Part shown: positions 1-8,726 of the stretch, one piece after another
Position numbering within the stretch: the stretch's first letter is position 1
How the letters are laid out: the number at the start of each line of letters is the position of its first letter
Source of the DNA: Ectothiorhodospiraceae bacterium
GTDB taxonomy: Bacteria; Pseudomonadota; Gammaproteobacteria; Nitrococcales; Aquisalimonadaceae
DNA length: 36,590 nucleotides
Assembly: GCA_007117515.1 (NCBI GenBank)
Contig: SKGQ01000003.1
Coordinates: 1 to 36,590 of the forward strand
Reading direction: 5' to 3'
Position numbers and translations under genes: made by a program
The notes under the pieces: generated by a model
What the model saw: only the letters and a program-made list of their open reading frames with translations
Databases searched by the model: none
Told to the model about the DNA's origin: nothing

Positions 1-1439
1 AGGGCGCTGGAGAAGTGTCGGGTCAGGCAGCGGCCCTGGCGCCGGGCATCGCGCATGGCAAGCTCGACGAAGCGGAGTAAATCCGAAGCTTTCCGTGCAT
101 CGTTCGGGTAGTGGCAGGCACCGGTGCTGAAGCCCGGATTCAGCGCGTGACCGGCAAGCAGTACTGGTGCCATCAGCGTGTGCAGAATGCCGGCGAGCCG
201 ATGCGAGATGTCCTCCGATGTCTGAATATTATCCAGAATCAGCATGAAACCATCATTGCCCCAGCGAGCGACCATCTCTTCGGCCCCAAGCCGTTCGCCC
301 AGGCGACCCGCCAGAACCGACAGCAGGCGATCCATCGCATCCTGATCCAGCAGGTCGCGCAGGGTGTCAGCATCGTCCAGATCCACCAGCACCACCGAGA
401 AAGGCTGCGCCGGCGCCTGCTCCAGGCGTGCCTCCAGACGTTGACGCAGTGCGTCCCGGTTGCGCAGCCCGGTGACCGGATCGAAAAACATCATGCGATG
501 CAGGCTGCGACCATTGTGTTGTCGCAGCAGGCCAATCGTCAGCAGCGTCGCCGCCGCCTGCAGTAACTGCAGCTGTTCCGTCGACCAGGGATGCGCCGGC
601 ACGCAACGGTCCATGGCAAGAAAGCCGCGTAGCAGCCCGCTATGACGGATTGGAATGATGATCAGTGACTGTATGCCCTCTCGGGGCAGCAACGCCCGTT
701 CAGCCGCCGCGGACTTTGGCAGCTCATCAGGGCTGTGCAGCAACACGGTCTCGCCGCAGCGCAATCGCTCGCGCAACCACGGCAACAGCTCCAGGCTGTG
801 CGGGCCTTTCTGCAGAGGGGGCTCAGCGGTGCGACGCTTCCAGGCGGCGCAACGGCTGAGAATGTGTCGTGCCCCCTTCAGCCCCATCAGATACACGCGA
901 CCCGCGCCGGTGTGCTGACCTACCGAGCTAAGACTTTCACGAATAGCCTCGGGCAGGTCCGCAAGCGGGCGGTTACCGAGATCGTCCGCGCTGCTTTGCA
1001 GCATGCGGTGAATGTTTGGGTCAATCGCCTTACCGATGGCGAGCGTCGGAACAACGGTGGGGATCACCAGATCATTGATCGAGCCAATCAGGTGCTCGGC
1101 ATCGAGTCGGCGTAGCGTCAGGCTGAATTCCCGGTCCTGGGCGACCCGTGCCAGCCGGAGCGACAAGTTGACTGATTCCCGCTCGCCATCCCGGCAGCGG
1201 CAAATCCCGGTCCGTAACGGAACGCGGTCTTCGTCGCGCACCAGGTCGGTTATCAGACAGGCTTCTGAGGGCGACGACAGGCTCGTGGCCGGCCGTCCCC
1301 CGATACTCAGCAGCCGACCGTCCTGGCTCGCCAGCACCAGCAGTGTTTCCCGGCCTGCCAGCAGGCAATCGGCCAGGATGCTGTCCGCGGACTCCTCGGG
1401 TTGCGCGGCGTTTGAATCCTGTCCAGGTCGATCGCTCAT
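1..1439 (-). CDS. GAF + degenerate GGDEF signalling protein (3' end outside window)
   Basis: The frame is open from an ATG at 1439 to the left edge, giving 479 residues with no stop, so the C-terminus lies outside the window. Residues about 155-300 resemble a GAF sensor domain. From about residue 318 a GGDEF-fold domain begins with DPVTGLRNRD, the usual start of diguanylate cyclase domains. The signature loop at residues 393-398 reads WGNDGF instead of (G)GGDEF, so the two glycines and the catalytic acidic pair are not intact and cyclase activity is unlikely. Such domains often act as GTP-binding regulators in front of an EAL domain. The visible part ends near the expected GGDEF boundary, so a following EAL domain is possible but unseen. 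No transmembrane segment is visible. Family assignment is good; function is inferred. Confidence 0.8.
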   Translation of the reverse strand, partial: MSDRPGQDSNAAQPEESADSILADCLLAGRETLLVLASQDGRLLSIGGRPATSLSSPSEACLITDLVRDEDRVPLRTGICRCRDGERESVNLSLRLARVAQDREFSLTLRRLDAEHLIGSINDLVIPTVVPTLAIGKAIDPNIHRMLQSSADDLGNRPLADLPEAIRESLSSVGQHTGAGRVYLMGLKGARHILSRCAAWKRRTAEPPLQKGPHSLELLPWLRERLRCGETVLLHSPDELPKSAAAERALLPREGIQSLIIIPIRHSGLLRGFLAMDRCVPAHPWSTEQLQLLQAAATLLTIGLLRQHNGRSLHRMMFFDPVTGLRNRDALRQRLEARLEQAPAQPFSVVLVDLDDADTLRDLLDQDAMDRLLSVLAGRLGERLGAEEMVARWGNDGFMLILDNIQTSEDISHRLAGILHTLMAPVLLAGHALNPGFSTGACHYPNDARKASDLLRFVELAMRDARRQGRCLTRHFSSA

Positions 1440-1506
1440 ACTGCGCTCTCGTCGTCCCTAGCCTGGACGTTCCTGTGCTCTCGCATCTGTTGTGCCCTGC
1501 TCCAGC

Positions 1507-1527
1507 CTAAGGAAACACTGGTTCATT
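1507..1527 (+). repeat. Solo end of the GGAAACRCTG MITE family
   Basis: CTAA (1507-1510) is followed by GGAAACACTGGTTCATT, which matches the terminal inverted repeat of the complete element at 22450-22626 with two differences over 17 bases. The preceding tetranucleotide fits YTAR, as at the other copies. No second end is visible between here and 1700, so this is a remnant. The rest of 1440-1692 shows nothing recognisable. Confidence 0.5.
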
Positions 1528-1692
1528 TAGCCGGATTTCTTGTTCGCGGTTGGTCGTGACAGCGCGCCGTTCCGGGTCCGACCGCTTTTCGAGGAGACGC
1601 TTTTCCGTTCGCGCGTTGCCGTCCCCGGGCGCTATTTGCCCGACCGTCAAACCGTCGGACAAACCTGTGTTGATGGTCGAGTATGTCCAACT

Positions 1693-2970
1693 TTACTCAC
1701 GATCACAATTGCTTGGCGTGTGAACGTCGTGTGAAGTCTCAATTTCCGGATGTGGGCCCTGTTCCTGATTTCTGGCGGCTAGGGCGGCTCGTATGCTCGA
1801 TGCCAGACTGGTTGGTTGCAGGCTCATCAGCAGACCGAACAGCAGAACCGGTAGCAACGCCAGGCGCGGTTCGGACAGGCTGTCAGCGAGGGCGCCGCCG
1901 ATGAGGGGCACAAGAAAGCAGGCACCGTAGCCAATGGTGAACATGCCTGCGGCCATCGCCGCGGTTTCGCCACGCCGGGCCAACGCTGGCGGTAACGACA
2001 GCAGCAGGATCAATTGCACCCCACTGGCCAGGCTGACGAGAAAACCGAACCAGAGTGCCAGCCAGCCGCTGGCCACCAGAAACGGAATCAGGGCCAGTGA
2101 GGCGGTTGCCATCATCAGGATGATCGGCCCGCTGCGCAGGACCAGGCGGCCTGCCAGTACCAGCATCAGCAGTGAAGCAATGACCTGGGCCGTATTGAAC
2201 AGGAGCAGACCACCGGCCAGCAGATCGCCTTCTCCGCGTGATTCGAGAATGCTCGCCATATAGGCATTGGTACCGAAGAAGAGACCGGCGGTGGCGCCCA
2301 TGAGCAGACCGAGGCGCCACAAAAGCGGATCACCCCAGCGCGGCATCCACTGCCGGATATCAGCCTTTATGGCGGCGGTGTCTTCGCGGTCGCCGTGCCG
2401 CAGCAGGGCGAACAGGAGAGGAATTGCGGGCAACGACCAGAGTGCGACCGCAATCCGCCAGTTTTCACCGCTGAGCGGGACAAGCAGGGGCAGTGTCAGA
2501 CCGGCCCCGATGACCTCGCCCACCAGCATTCCGTTGGTGTAGATAGCCGTTGCCAGGGCCACCCGGCCGGCGCAGTGTTCCCTCACCATTGCCGGCAGGG
2601 TCGGCTGCAGCACGGCGATGCCCAGGCCCATGACCGCGGTTGCCGCCAGCAGCCACAGTAGATTGGGCGATAGACCCCGCGCCGCCGATGCGGCAAGCAC
2701 CAGGAACAGCGCGAGGCTGGCGGTATTGCGGACACCCAACCGCGCGACGATGAACGAACCGGCCATGGCCGCCGCCGCAAGCATCAAAAGGGGCAGCGTC
2801 GTAAGCGCGCCGGTTGCCGACTCGCCCAGAGCGAGCTCCTCCCGAATCATTGGCGCCAGCGGGGCCGCCGCCATCAGGGTAATACGCAGGTAGATGCCCA
2901 GGCCCCAGAGCAACAGCAGGCTGGGAAGGATCGGGCGCAGATCTCCCAGCGCCCGCTTCAGGCCAAACAA
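1693..2970 (-). CDS. MFS transporter, CynX/NimT-like
   Basis: This is a 425-residue hydrophobic protein with about twelve membrane segments, the normal size for a major facilitator. The N-terminal half contains the early LRITLMAAAPLAPMIREEL stretch typical of the CynX/NimT (cyanate and nitroimidazole) subfamily. The hydrophilic central loop at about residues 190-215 separates the two six-helix bundles. The tail after about residue 400 is polar and probably cytoplasmic. The start is uncertain. The frame opens with a TTG at 2970 and has no good Shine-Dalgarno sequence, and no ATG lies upstream in frame. It is transcribed towards the GAF/GGDEF gene with about 250 bases between them. The substrate cannot be told from the sequence. 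Confidence 0.8.
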   Translation of the reverse strand: MFGLKRALGDLRPILPSLLLLWGLGIYLRITLMAAAPLAPMIREELALGESATGALTTLPLLMLAAAAMAGSFIVARLGVRNTASLALFLVLAASAARGLSPNLLWLLAATAVMGLGIAVLQPTLPAMVREHCAGRVALATAIYTNGMLVGEVIGAGLTLPLLVPLSGENWRIAVALWSLPAIPLLFALLRHGDREDTAAIKADIRQWMPRWGDPLLWRLGLLMGATAGLFFGTNAYMASILESRGEGDLLAGGLLLFNTAQVIASLLMLVLAGRLVLRSGPIILMMATASLALIPFLVASGWLALWFGFLVSLASGVQLILLLSLPPALARRGETAAMAAGMFTIGYGACFLVPLIGGALADSLSEPRLALLPVLLFGLLMSLQPTSLASSIRAALAARNQEQGPHPEIETSHDVHTPSNCDRE

Positions 2971-3011
2971 GGTGATGCATCCATCAATCGGAGTTTGTGC
3001 ATGCGCATAGC

Positions 3012-3082
3012 ATAGGGAAACCCTGCGCTATCCGCGCGCGTCTTGCCAGGTGACCAATACCTGTTTCGGTCACGCACTCGGG
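3012..3082. repeat. Degraded, internally deleted MITE relic
   Basis: ATAG followed by GGAAACCCTG at 3016-3025 resembles the MITE terminus. About 20 bases later, 3042-3082 (CTTGCCAGGTGACCAATACC, then TGTTTCGG) is a diverged match to the internal part of the complete copy near 22571-22600 (CTTGCCAGATGACCAAAACC). The middle and the far terminus are missing. This is weaker than the other copies because the flank does not fit YTAR and several bases differ. Confidence 0.4.
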
Positions 3083-3137
3083 AAGCAATCGACGTCTCTC
3101 TGGCGGACAGCGAAAGTTTTATCAATCTCACAAAACG

Positions 3138-3180
3138 GGATATTCATGTGCCCATAAGCCACGGAAAAAAACGAATATCC
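3138..3180. promoter_or_regulatory. Inverted repeat upstream of the DUF3613/TadG genes
   Basis: GGATATTC (3138-3145) and GAATATCC (3173-3180) are perfect 8-base inverted arms around a 27-base loop containing an A7 run. They lie in the roughly 370-base gene-free stretch (2971-3340) before the lipoprotein start. This could be an operator or a 5' leader hairpin. It does not fit a riboswitch class I can recognise. Confidence 0.35.
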
Positions 3181-3340
3181 TTTCGTTGTACGCACTAAGT
3201 TGAATTGGCAGCCAGCAACCTTCCTGAAAGTCTGCGGTATCCGGCCTATTCACGTTCTCCGATCCGGGCCGGCCCTCTGAGCCGAACAATTTTTCCGGGA
3301 TCACAGCACCGGAAGCTTCATAACCAGGAAGGATTTTGTC

Positions 3341-3615
3341 ATGGGACTCATGCAACACGTGAAATACGTCCGCTGGCTCCTGTTTGCCTTCGCGCTCGCG
3401 CTGGTGCTCGCCGGGTGCGGCGGTGGCGGCGGTAGCAGCAGTAGCAGCAACGGCAATGGCTCTACCTGCAAGCCTCCGGCGACGAGGCCTCGGCGACGGA
3501 TCACAGTCTGCCGTCCGGCGTGCGCAGCCGTATCTAGCAGCGATATCTGGACAGTTTCGAGTACCCGATCCCGGGGCTGTTTTTCGATGTCGACCAGCGG
3601 GCAACGCGGCGGTGA
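3341..3615 (+). pseudogene. DUF3613-like lipoprotein gene, frameshifted and with a nonsense codon
   Basis: An ATG at 3341 with an AGGAAGGA ribosome site opens a lipoprotein signal peptide ending LVLAGC (Cys26) and then a Gly/Ser-rich linker. After about 3450 that frame loses coding character. The -1 frame from 3451 instead reads RQWLYLQASGDEAS, then QRYLDSFEYPIPGLFFD. This has the layout of DUF3613 proteins, which accompany Tad pilus genes. The frame contains one in-frame TAG (3535-3537), where I recall the family usually having Tyr before QRYL. It ends in a TGA (3613-3615) overlapping the GTG start of the TadG-like gene. High GC at third codon positions in that frame supports past coding. 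A net one-base shift within the AGCAGCAACGG region, plus the nonsense codon, would explain the break. A sequencing error could account for the shift but not for both lesions. Confidence 0.55.
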
Positions 3616-5285
3616 CAATCCGCAGGGATTCCCGTGGCGGTCGTGAGCGCGGGGCGATGGCCATCGGCTTCGCCGTCGTGCTGCTGCTCGGCGTCCTGGT
3701 CGTGGCCCTGGTGCTGGATGTGGGCCGCTGGTACATGGAGGACCGGCGCTTGCAGAAGGCGGTGGATACGGTTGCCATGCAGTACGCGATGCACGACGGC
3801 TATTGCGCCGGCCAAGGCATGGGCCCGGATCCGGCGGCAGGCGAGGTCGAGGCGGCGCTGGTGAACCAGGATCTGCGCAATCCGGTAACCGTGATGAACG
3901 CGGTCTTCGGATTCATGGATCGCGAGGATGGGGTGCGCCAGTTCGTCACTGAAAGCGATCAGCCAGAGGCCTTCCTGCTGCGGGCCCGGCAGGAGGTTCC
4001 CCGGAGTATCGTGGCAAGCGGACTGTTTCCCGGCACGGTGACGCTGGAGAAGACGGCTGTCGCAAGGCGGGTGCCGGTGGCGACATTCTCTGTCGGTAGC
4101 TGGCTCGCCCGGATTGACAGCAGCAATGTCGGCCTGGTGAATGCACTGCTCGGCGCCCTGGTAGGCGGATCGGTTGATCTTGATCTGGTGTCGTATCAGG
4201 GGTTGGCGGCGGCGGACGTCAGCCTCGGTGATTTGCTGGGTGCTGGAGAGACGTTTCTCGGAGCGGGCGTTGGTACGCCGGAGGAACTCCTGAATGCGGA
4301 TCTGACCCTCGGTCAACTCGGGGATATCTTCGTCGAGGCATTGAGTCGGTCCGGGCAGTCAACTGCCGAGATTCAGGCATTGCTGGCTGATGTGGCAGTC
4401 GGTGCCCTCGGCACCATTCGGCTGGCGGATGTGCTCTCGGTCGATGACGGCACGGGACAGTCGGCGCTGGATGCTGCTGTCGGTTTGGGGGACCTGTTGG
4501 TGGCCAGTCTGATGCTGGCGAACGAACGATCCGCTCTCGAACTGGATCTGGATGGACTGAACATCAGTATTCCCGGGGTAACAAATCTGCGATCAGATGC
4601 TCGAGTGGCGGTGATCGAACCGCCACAAATCGCTATTGGCCGACCCGGCGAGGCGGTTGCCCGAACGGCCCAGGTGAGGCTCCAGTTGAACAACGAACTG
4701 GACGTGACCCTGCTCGGCATACCGCTGGCGGACGTGCCGTTGAATGTTGCCTTGGGCGCTGCCGAAGGCGAAGCAGCTTTGGACGGAATTCGCTGTCGTA
4801 GAATAACCAACGATGCCTTCGGTGTTGATCTGTCGGTAGCAACCACGGCGGTGGGATTGCAGCTTGGGCAGTTCGACAATATGGAATCGTCCGGTAGTGT
4901 TACCGGTCAGTCCGCCGTGACCATCGGAGGGGGGTTATTGAACATTCGTCTTACGATGCAGCTCGATGCGACCCCCTCGCCGGGATCACAGAGCGCCATT
5001 TCGTTCGATGTCAGTCGTGACGCGCTGCCCCAGAGCGGGACGACTGGCGGCGGAGGACTGTTCGGCGGGATTGGCAGCGATCTTCAAATCAACCTGACGA
5101 TGCTTGGCGTTGGGCTTCTGCCCGGCGGACTGCAGAGTCTGCTGGGAACGCTGCTGCGCGATCTGCTTAACTTGCTGGTCGCGACTATTATTGATCCATT
5201 GCTGGAACTGCTGGGTCTGAGATTGGCAGGTGCTGACGTCGAGTTGATCGACGTCAGGGAAGGTCCCATCGAACTGATTCTTTGA
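3612..5285 (+). CDS. Orphan TadG-like (Flp pilus assembly TadE/G-like) protein
   Basis: The GTG at 3612 is chosen because it overlaps the upstream gene's TGA and places a short basic stretch and RGAMAIGF before a single hydrophobic helix. This is the standard N-terminus of TadG-like proteins. The helix is followed by VLDVGRWYMEDRRLQKAVDT, the conserved TadE/G segment. The product has 557 residues. After residue about 150, the segment VATFSVGSWLARIDSSN and the downstream Leu/Gly/Asp-rich region resemble the Tad-associated C-terminal domain. The remainder (about 250-557) is an extracytoplasmic repetitive beta-like region ending in a hydrophobic Leu-rich stretch near 500-535. No tadA, tadB, tadC, rcpA or pilin gene lies in the window, so this protein is separated from a pilus locus or belongs to a distant one. 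An upstream in-frame extension to 3384 exists but overlaps the lipoprotein gene and looks artefactual. Confidence 0.75.
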   Translation: MTIRRDSRGGRERGAMAIGFAVVLLLGVLVVALVLDVGRWYMEDRRLQKAVDTVAMQYAMHDGYCAGQGMGPDPAAGEVEAALVNQDLRNPVTVMNAVFGFMDREDGVRQFVTESDQPEAFLLRARQEVPRSIVASGLFPGTVTLEKTAVARRVPVATFSVGSWLARIDSSNVGLVNALLGALVGGSVDLDLVSYQGLAAADVSLGDLLGAGETFLGAGVGTPEELLNADLTLGQLGDIFVEALSRSGQSTAEIQALLADVAVGALGTIRLADVLSVDDGTGQSALDAAVGLGDLLVASLMLANERSALELDLDGLNISIPGVTNLRSDARVAVIEPPQIAIGRPGEAVARTAQVRLQLNNELDVTLLGIPLADVPLNVALGAAEGEAALDGIRCRRITNDAFGVDLSVATTAVGLQLGQFDNMESSGSVTGQSAVTIGGGLLNIRLTMQLDATPSPGSQSAISFDVSRDALPQSGTTGGGGLFGGIGSDLQINLTMLGVGLLPGGLQSLLGTLLRDLLNLLVATIIDPLLELLGLRLAGADVELIDVREGPIELIL

Positions 5286-5381
5286 CCCTGTCCGAAAACG
5301 CGATCGTGCCGATTTGCCGCCGCCCGCCGGTGCGCTAGCATGCAATGCAGCATCCGGCTGCAGCGAGGCGCAAGCCCCACC

Positions 5382-7889
5382 ATGTTCCTGATCTATCCAA
5401 TACGTTTTCTGGCGGCTGCGTCTCTCGGGCTTATCTTCTTTCTTTGTGCAAATCAGTTCGCTTTTGCCGAGGAGGCTTTGTCCTTCGACCAGCGGCTGCA
5501 AATCTGGGAGCGCACTCTGGATGAAGTGGAGGCTGCGTTGGAGGCGGATTTCGCGCAGTCCGACGTTAGTGAGGTGCGGAAGGACTTGCAGCGCGTCATT
5601 GACGAGGCCGAGAAGAAACGGGTTCAGGTGCGCAGCCGCGCCGATGCGATCCAGCGCCAGCTCGATCAGCTCGGCGCGGCGCCCGAGGACGACGATCCGG
5701 ACGAGGAAGCGTCGATTTCCCGCATTCGTGATGATCTCAAGCGCGGGGCCAGGACTTACACTGGCCAGGTCGCACGAATTAAACTGGTTGAACAGCGTGC
5801 CGCTGATTTGCTCGAGGATATCGCCTGGTGGGAGCAGCGCCTGTTCCGCCAGCAGATTCTGCATCGCGTGCCGATGCCCCTTTCGCTGGAGATCTGGCGG
5901 GTGGCCGCTGCGTCCGGCGCGGAACTGGCGATGGTCGTGTTGCGCGCTCCCGCGGAGTGGTGGGGCGAGCGAAGGGAAGACGAGCACGACACGATTGCCC
6001 TTGCGCTTCTCCTGTCGATGCCGGTCCTTGGTCTGTTGCTGGGCTGGCCCGTTAGACGCTGGCTGATTCGCCATCTGGGCCGTGACCCGGAGGAGCTGCA
6101 GCCCAGTTATGCGCGGCGGATCATCGCTGCGGTCGGTGACGGTCTGGCGAACGCGGTGGTGCCGGCGGTCATCATCGGTCTGGTGATCACGTCGCTCTGG
6201 TCTCAGGACGTCCTCACCGGCGTCTTTGGTCATCTGCTGACCGTGGCAGGTGGTGCCCTTGCCGTTTATCTGGTTTTGGTCGGGCTGAGTCGCGCGGCCC
6301 TGTCACCGTATCTTGTCGCCTGGCGCATCCTGCCGGTGGAGCCTGCCTACGCCAATGAACTGCTGCTGGCGATTCGGGCGACCTTTGCCGTTGTCACGAT
6401 CGCCATGGCGATACTGGTGCTGTCATTGGAAATCGGCGCTTATCCGGATGAATTCATGGCAGCGTTTTTCCTGATCCAGACATCCCTCGTGGCCGGTTTG
6501 TGTCTGTGGATGCTGGCACCACGCTACTGGATCGACTCACTGGCTGCTTCCCAAGGGGCCGGCACTGTCAGCGAGGCGGATGCGCCGGCTGAAGATGAGG
6601 GTCCAGCGACGTATGCCCAGGCGGATGAATCGGCCGGCCCGCATTTGCTGGAGCGCGGCCGTGCCCTGTTACGTTTCGCCCTGGCCTTTGCGCCGGTTCT
6701 CGCGCTGGCGGGGTTTGGTCGGCTCGGCTATTTCCTGCAGACACGACTGCTGGCCACCATGGCCCTGATCGGCCTGGGAGTGCTGCTTTGTGCTGCGGTT
6801 CGCGAGGGCCTGGAACGACTCTATCGCAGCGGATTTTCGCCATTTCAGGGTCGCCGTGCGGCCGGCAGCCCGCCGCCATCGGACCGATCGGTGCGAGCAC
6901 TTGTGTTCTGGTCGTCGCTGGTAACCAACGTGCTGGTGTTCGTGCCGCTGGTTTACCTCGCGCTGCTGCTCTACGGCGTACCGCCGATCGCGCTGGCGAT
7001 ATGGACCCGTGATTTCTTCTCCGGTGCGGAGATCGCCGGATTGACCCTCTCGCCGGCCAATCTGCTCCTGGCCGTCGGAGCCCTGATGGCGACTGTCTTT
7101 GTGACCAATCTCGTGCGCCGCTGGCTGAATCGCAAAGTCTTGCCCAACACAAGACTGGACGATGGCGCGCGCAACTCGATTTCCGCCGCCACAGGTTACG
7201 TTGGGGTTGGCATCGGCATCCTGCTGGCATTGTCCGTGGTCGGCCTCGACTTCACCAATCTGGCGCTGGTGGCCGGCGCCCTGTCGTTGGGAATCGGTTT
7301 CGGCCTGCGCAATGTGGTCGAGAACTTCGCTGCCGGGCTCCTGCTGCTGATCGAGAGGCCGGTCAAGGTCGGTGACTGGATTATCGTCGGTGGCAACGAG
7401 GGAACCGTGCGACACATTTCCGTGCGATCAACGGAGATCGAGACCTTCAACCGGGCCTCGGTCATCGTGCCCAATTCCGAACTGATCTCCACGGCGGTGA
7501 CCAACTGGACGCACAAGAACCGCATGGCCCGGGAGATTCTCAAGGTCGGCGTCGCCTACGGCAGCGATACCCGGCAGGTGGCGCGCATCCTCGCGGGTTG
7601 TGCCGAGCAGCATCCGCGCGTGCTCAAGGTTCCGCCGCCGGTGGTCTATTTCCTCGGTTTCGGTGACTCGTCCCTGGAGTTCGAATTGCGGTGTTTCATC
7701 GGCGATACAGATGATTTCGTTGTGGTTTTGAGTGATCTGCATTTCGCTGCCGATCAGGCGTTCCGCGAGGCGGGTATCAAAATCCCGTTCCCGCAGCGGG
7801 ATCTCCATTTGCACCAGTCACCGGCTGTTGGCCCTGAAGCACCGGGGCCGGTTGACACGAATCAGCAGCGAGGGGCCAGGGATGAATAG
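5382..7889 (+). CDS. Large mechanosensitive channel, MscS/MscK type
   Basis: Starting at the ATG at 5382 gives 835 residues with a clean signal peptide (MFLIYPIRFLAAASLGLIFF, cleavage about AFA-EE near residue 29). An in-frame ATG at 5340 would put 14 extra residues in front of it. The periplasmic part (about 30-190) is a charged coiled coil. It is followed by roughly ten membrane segments and then the MscS core at about residues 590-815. In the core, the pore-lining helix contains GALSLGIGFGLRNVVENFAAG. The beta domain contains IERPVKVGDWI and FNRASVIVPNSELIS, which are hallmark MscS motifs. The length lies between short MscS and the roughly 1100-residue MscK. Its role would be tension-gated solute release in hypo-osmotic shock. 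Its last codons overlap the thioesterase start, so the two are translationally coupled. Confidence 0.88.
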   Translation: MFLIYPIRFLAAASLGLIFFLCANQFAFAEEALSFDQRLQIWERTLDEVEAALEADFAQSDVSEVRKDLQRVIDEAEKKRVQVRSRADAIQRQLDQLGAAPEDDDPDEEASISRIRDDLKRGARTYTGQVARIKLVEQRAADLLEDIAWWEQRLFRQQILHRVPMPLSLEIWRVAAASGAELAMVVLRAPAEWWGERREDEHDTIALALLLSMPVLGLLLGWPVRRWLIRHLGRDPEELQPSYARRIIAAVGDGLANAVVPAVIIGLVITSLWSQDVLTGVFGHLLTVAGGALAVYLVLVGLSRAALSPYLVAWRILPVEPAYANELLLAIRATFAVVTIAMAILVLSLEIGAYPDEFMAAFFLIQTSLVAGLCLWMLAPRYWIDSLAASQGAGTVSEADAPAEDEGPATYAQADESAGPHLLERGRALLRFALAFAPVLALAGFGRLGYFLQTRLLATMALIGLGVLLCAAVREGLERLYRSGFSPFQGRRAAGSPPPSDRSVRALVFWSSLVTNVLVFVPLVYLALLLYGVPPIALAIWTRDFFSGAEIAGLTLSPANLLLAVGALMATVFVTNLVRRWLNRKVLPNTRLDDGARNSISAATGYVGVGIGILLALSVVGLDFTNLALVAGALSLGIGFGLRNVVENFAAGLLLLIERPVKVGDWIIVGGNEGTVRHISVRSTEIETFNRASVIVPNSELISTAVTNWTHKNRMAREILKVGVAYGSDTRQVARILAGCAEQHPRVLKVPPPVVYFLGFGDSSLEFELRCFIGDTDDFVVVLSDLHFAADQAFREAGIKIPFPQRDLHLHQSPAVGPEAPGPVDTNQQRGARDE

Positions 7890-8292
7890 GACCGTGGGCG
7901 AAACCGGCAAGCGCCAGCCGGTCGGTGATCTGGCCGTGCGCACCATCGCCATGCCCGCCGATACCAACCCGGCCGGAGACATTTTCGGTGGCTGGTTGAT
8001 GGCGCAGATGGATCTGGCCGCGGGCAATGCGGCCGCCCGGCGGGCTCGCGGGCGCTGCGCCACGGTGGCGGTGGAGAGCATGAGTTTCATCAGCCCGGTG
8101 CTGGTGGGTGACGAGGTCAGTCTCTATGCCCGCATTGTCCGCGAAGGGCGCTCGTCAATTCGGATCGCCGTCGAGGCCTGGCGTCGTCCGCGCGCCACCG
8201 AGGAGATGATCCGGGTGACCGAAGGTCAGTTTACCTTTGTTGCCATTGACGCTGACGGCCGCAGTCGGCTCATACCTCGCGACCCGGCCTGA
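7882..8292 (+). CDS. Acyl-CoA thioesterase, YciA-like hotdog fold
   Basis: The ATG at 7882 sits inside the last codons of the channel gene (ATGAATAG, 8-base overlap) and is preceded by GGGGCCAGGG as ribosome site. It gives 136 residues, the usual size for this family. The segment ADTNPAGDIFGGWLMAQMD carries the conserved Asn-Pro-x-Gly-x-hydrophobic-Phe-Gly-Gly and the following Asp of hotdog acyl-CoA thioesterases. VESMSFISPVLVGDEVSLYA is the conserved central strand pair. The enzyme would hydrolyse acyl-CoA to free acid and CoA in the cytoplasm. The coupling to an osmotic channel has no obvious biochemical rationale. The gene ends 17 bases from the oppositely oriented permease gene. Confidence 0.85.
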   Translation: MNRTVGETGKRQPVGDLAVRTIAMPADTNPAGDIFGGWLMAQMDLAAGNAAARRARGRCATVAVESMSFISPVLVGDEVSLYARIVREGRSSIRIAVEAWRRPRATEEMIRVTEGQFTFVAIDADGRSRLIPRDPA

Positions 8293-8309
8293 GACTGCGA
8301 GGGAATCGA

Positions 8310-8723
8310 TCAGCTTTTCTTCTGCCACTGCCCGAACAGCCACATGCCCAGCAGCATGGCGGCGACAAAGACGAAGGCCTTCGATTCGCCGGCGCCCAGT
8401 GCCGTGATCGCCGGGCCTGGACAGAAGCCGGCCAGACCCCAGCCCACACCGAAACCAAGCCCGCCGATGACCAGCGGTCGATCGACATCGCGGCGAGTGG
8501 GCAAGCGCATGGGTTCACCGAGAACGCTTCGCTGGCGCTGACCGAACAGGCCAAAGCCCACCAGCCCGACGCCGATGGCGCCGACCATGACCAGCGCCAG
8601 CGAAGGATCCCAGTCACCTGCCAGATCCAGAAAACCAAGGACCTTGGCCGGGTTGATCATGCCCGACAGTAGCAGGCCCAGACCGAACAGCAGGCCGATG
8701 AGGAATGCAGAGAGAAGGGGCAT
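8310..8723 (-). CDS. YeeE/YedE half-permease (C-terminal half, DUF6691 type)
   Basis: This 137-residue protein has four or so membrane helices. [14 protein letters not shown] near the N-terminus and [17 protein letters not shown] at about residues 94-110 are the signature loops of the YeeE/YedE sulfur-transport family. The Cys in GFCPGP corresponds to those proposed to relay thiosulfate or sulfane sulfur. In many proteins the two halves are fused; here they are separate genes. It is 3 bases downstream of the partner half and in the same operon as the BigR-like repressor. It probably moves a reduced sulfur species, but direction and substrate are not determined by sequence. Confidence 0.85.
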   Translation of the reverse strand: MPLLSAFLIGLLFGLGLLLSGMINPAKVLGFLDLAGDWDPSLALVMVGAIGVGLVGFGLFGQRQRSVLGEPMRLPTRRDVDRPLVIGGLGFGVGWGLAGFCPGPAITALGAGESKAFVFVAAMLLGMWLFGQWQKKS

Positions 8724-8726
8724 GAC

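Noticed and set aside
3042-3180. Possible cyclic di-GMP (GEMM) riboswitch, from GGTCACGCACTCGGG and AAGCCACGG
   Set aside because: The segments do not come in the right order or with the tetraloop hairpin, and the first is better explained as a diverged MITE fragment.
4986-6233. Long minus-strand frame of 415 residues
   Set aside because: It lies antisense to the TadG-like and channel genes, has no domain, and is rich in Gln/His/Arg as expected from GC-rich shadows.
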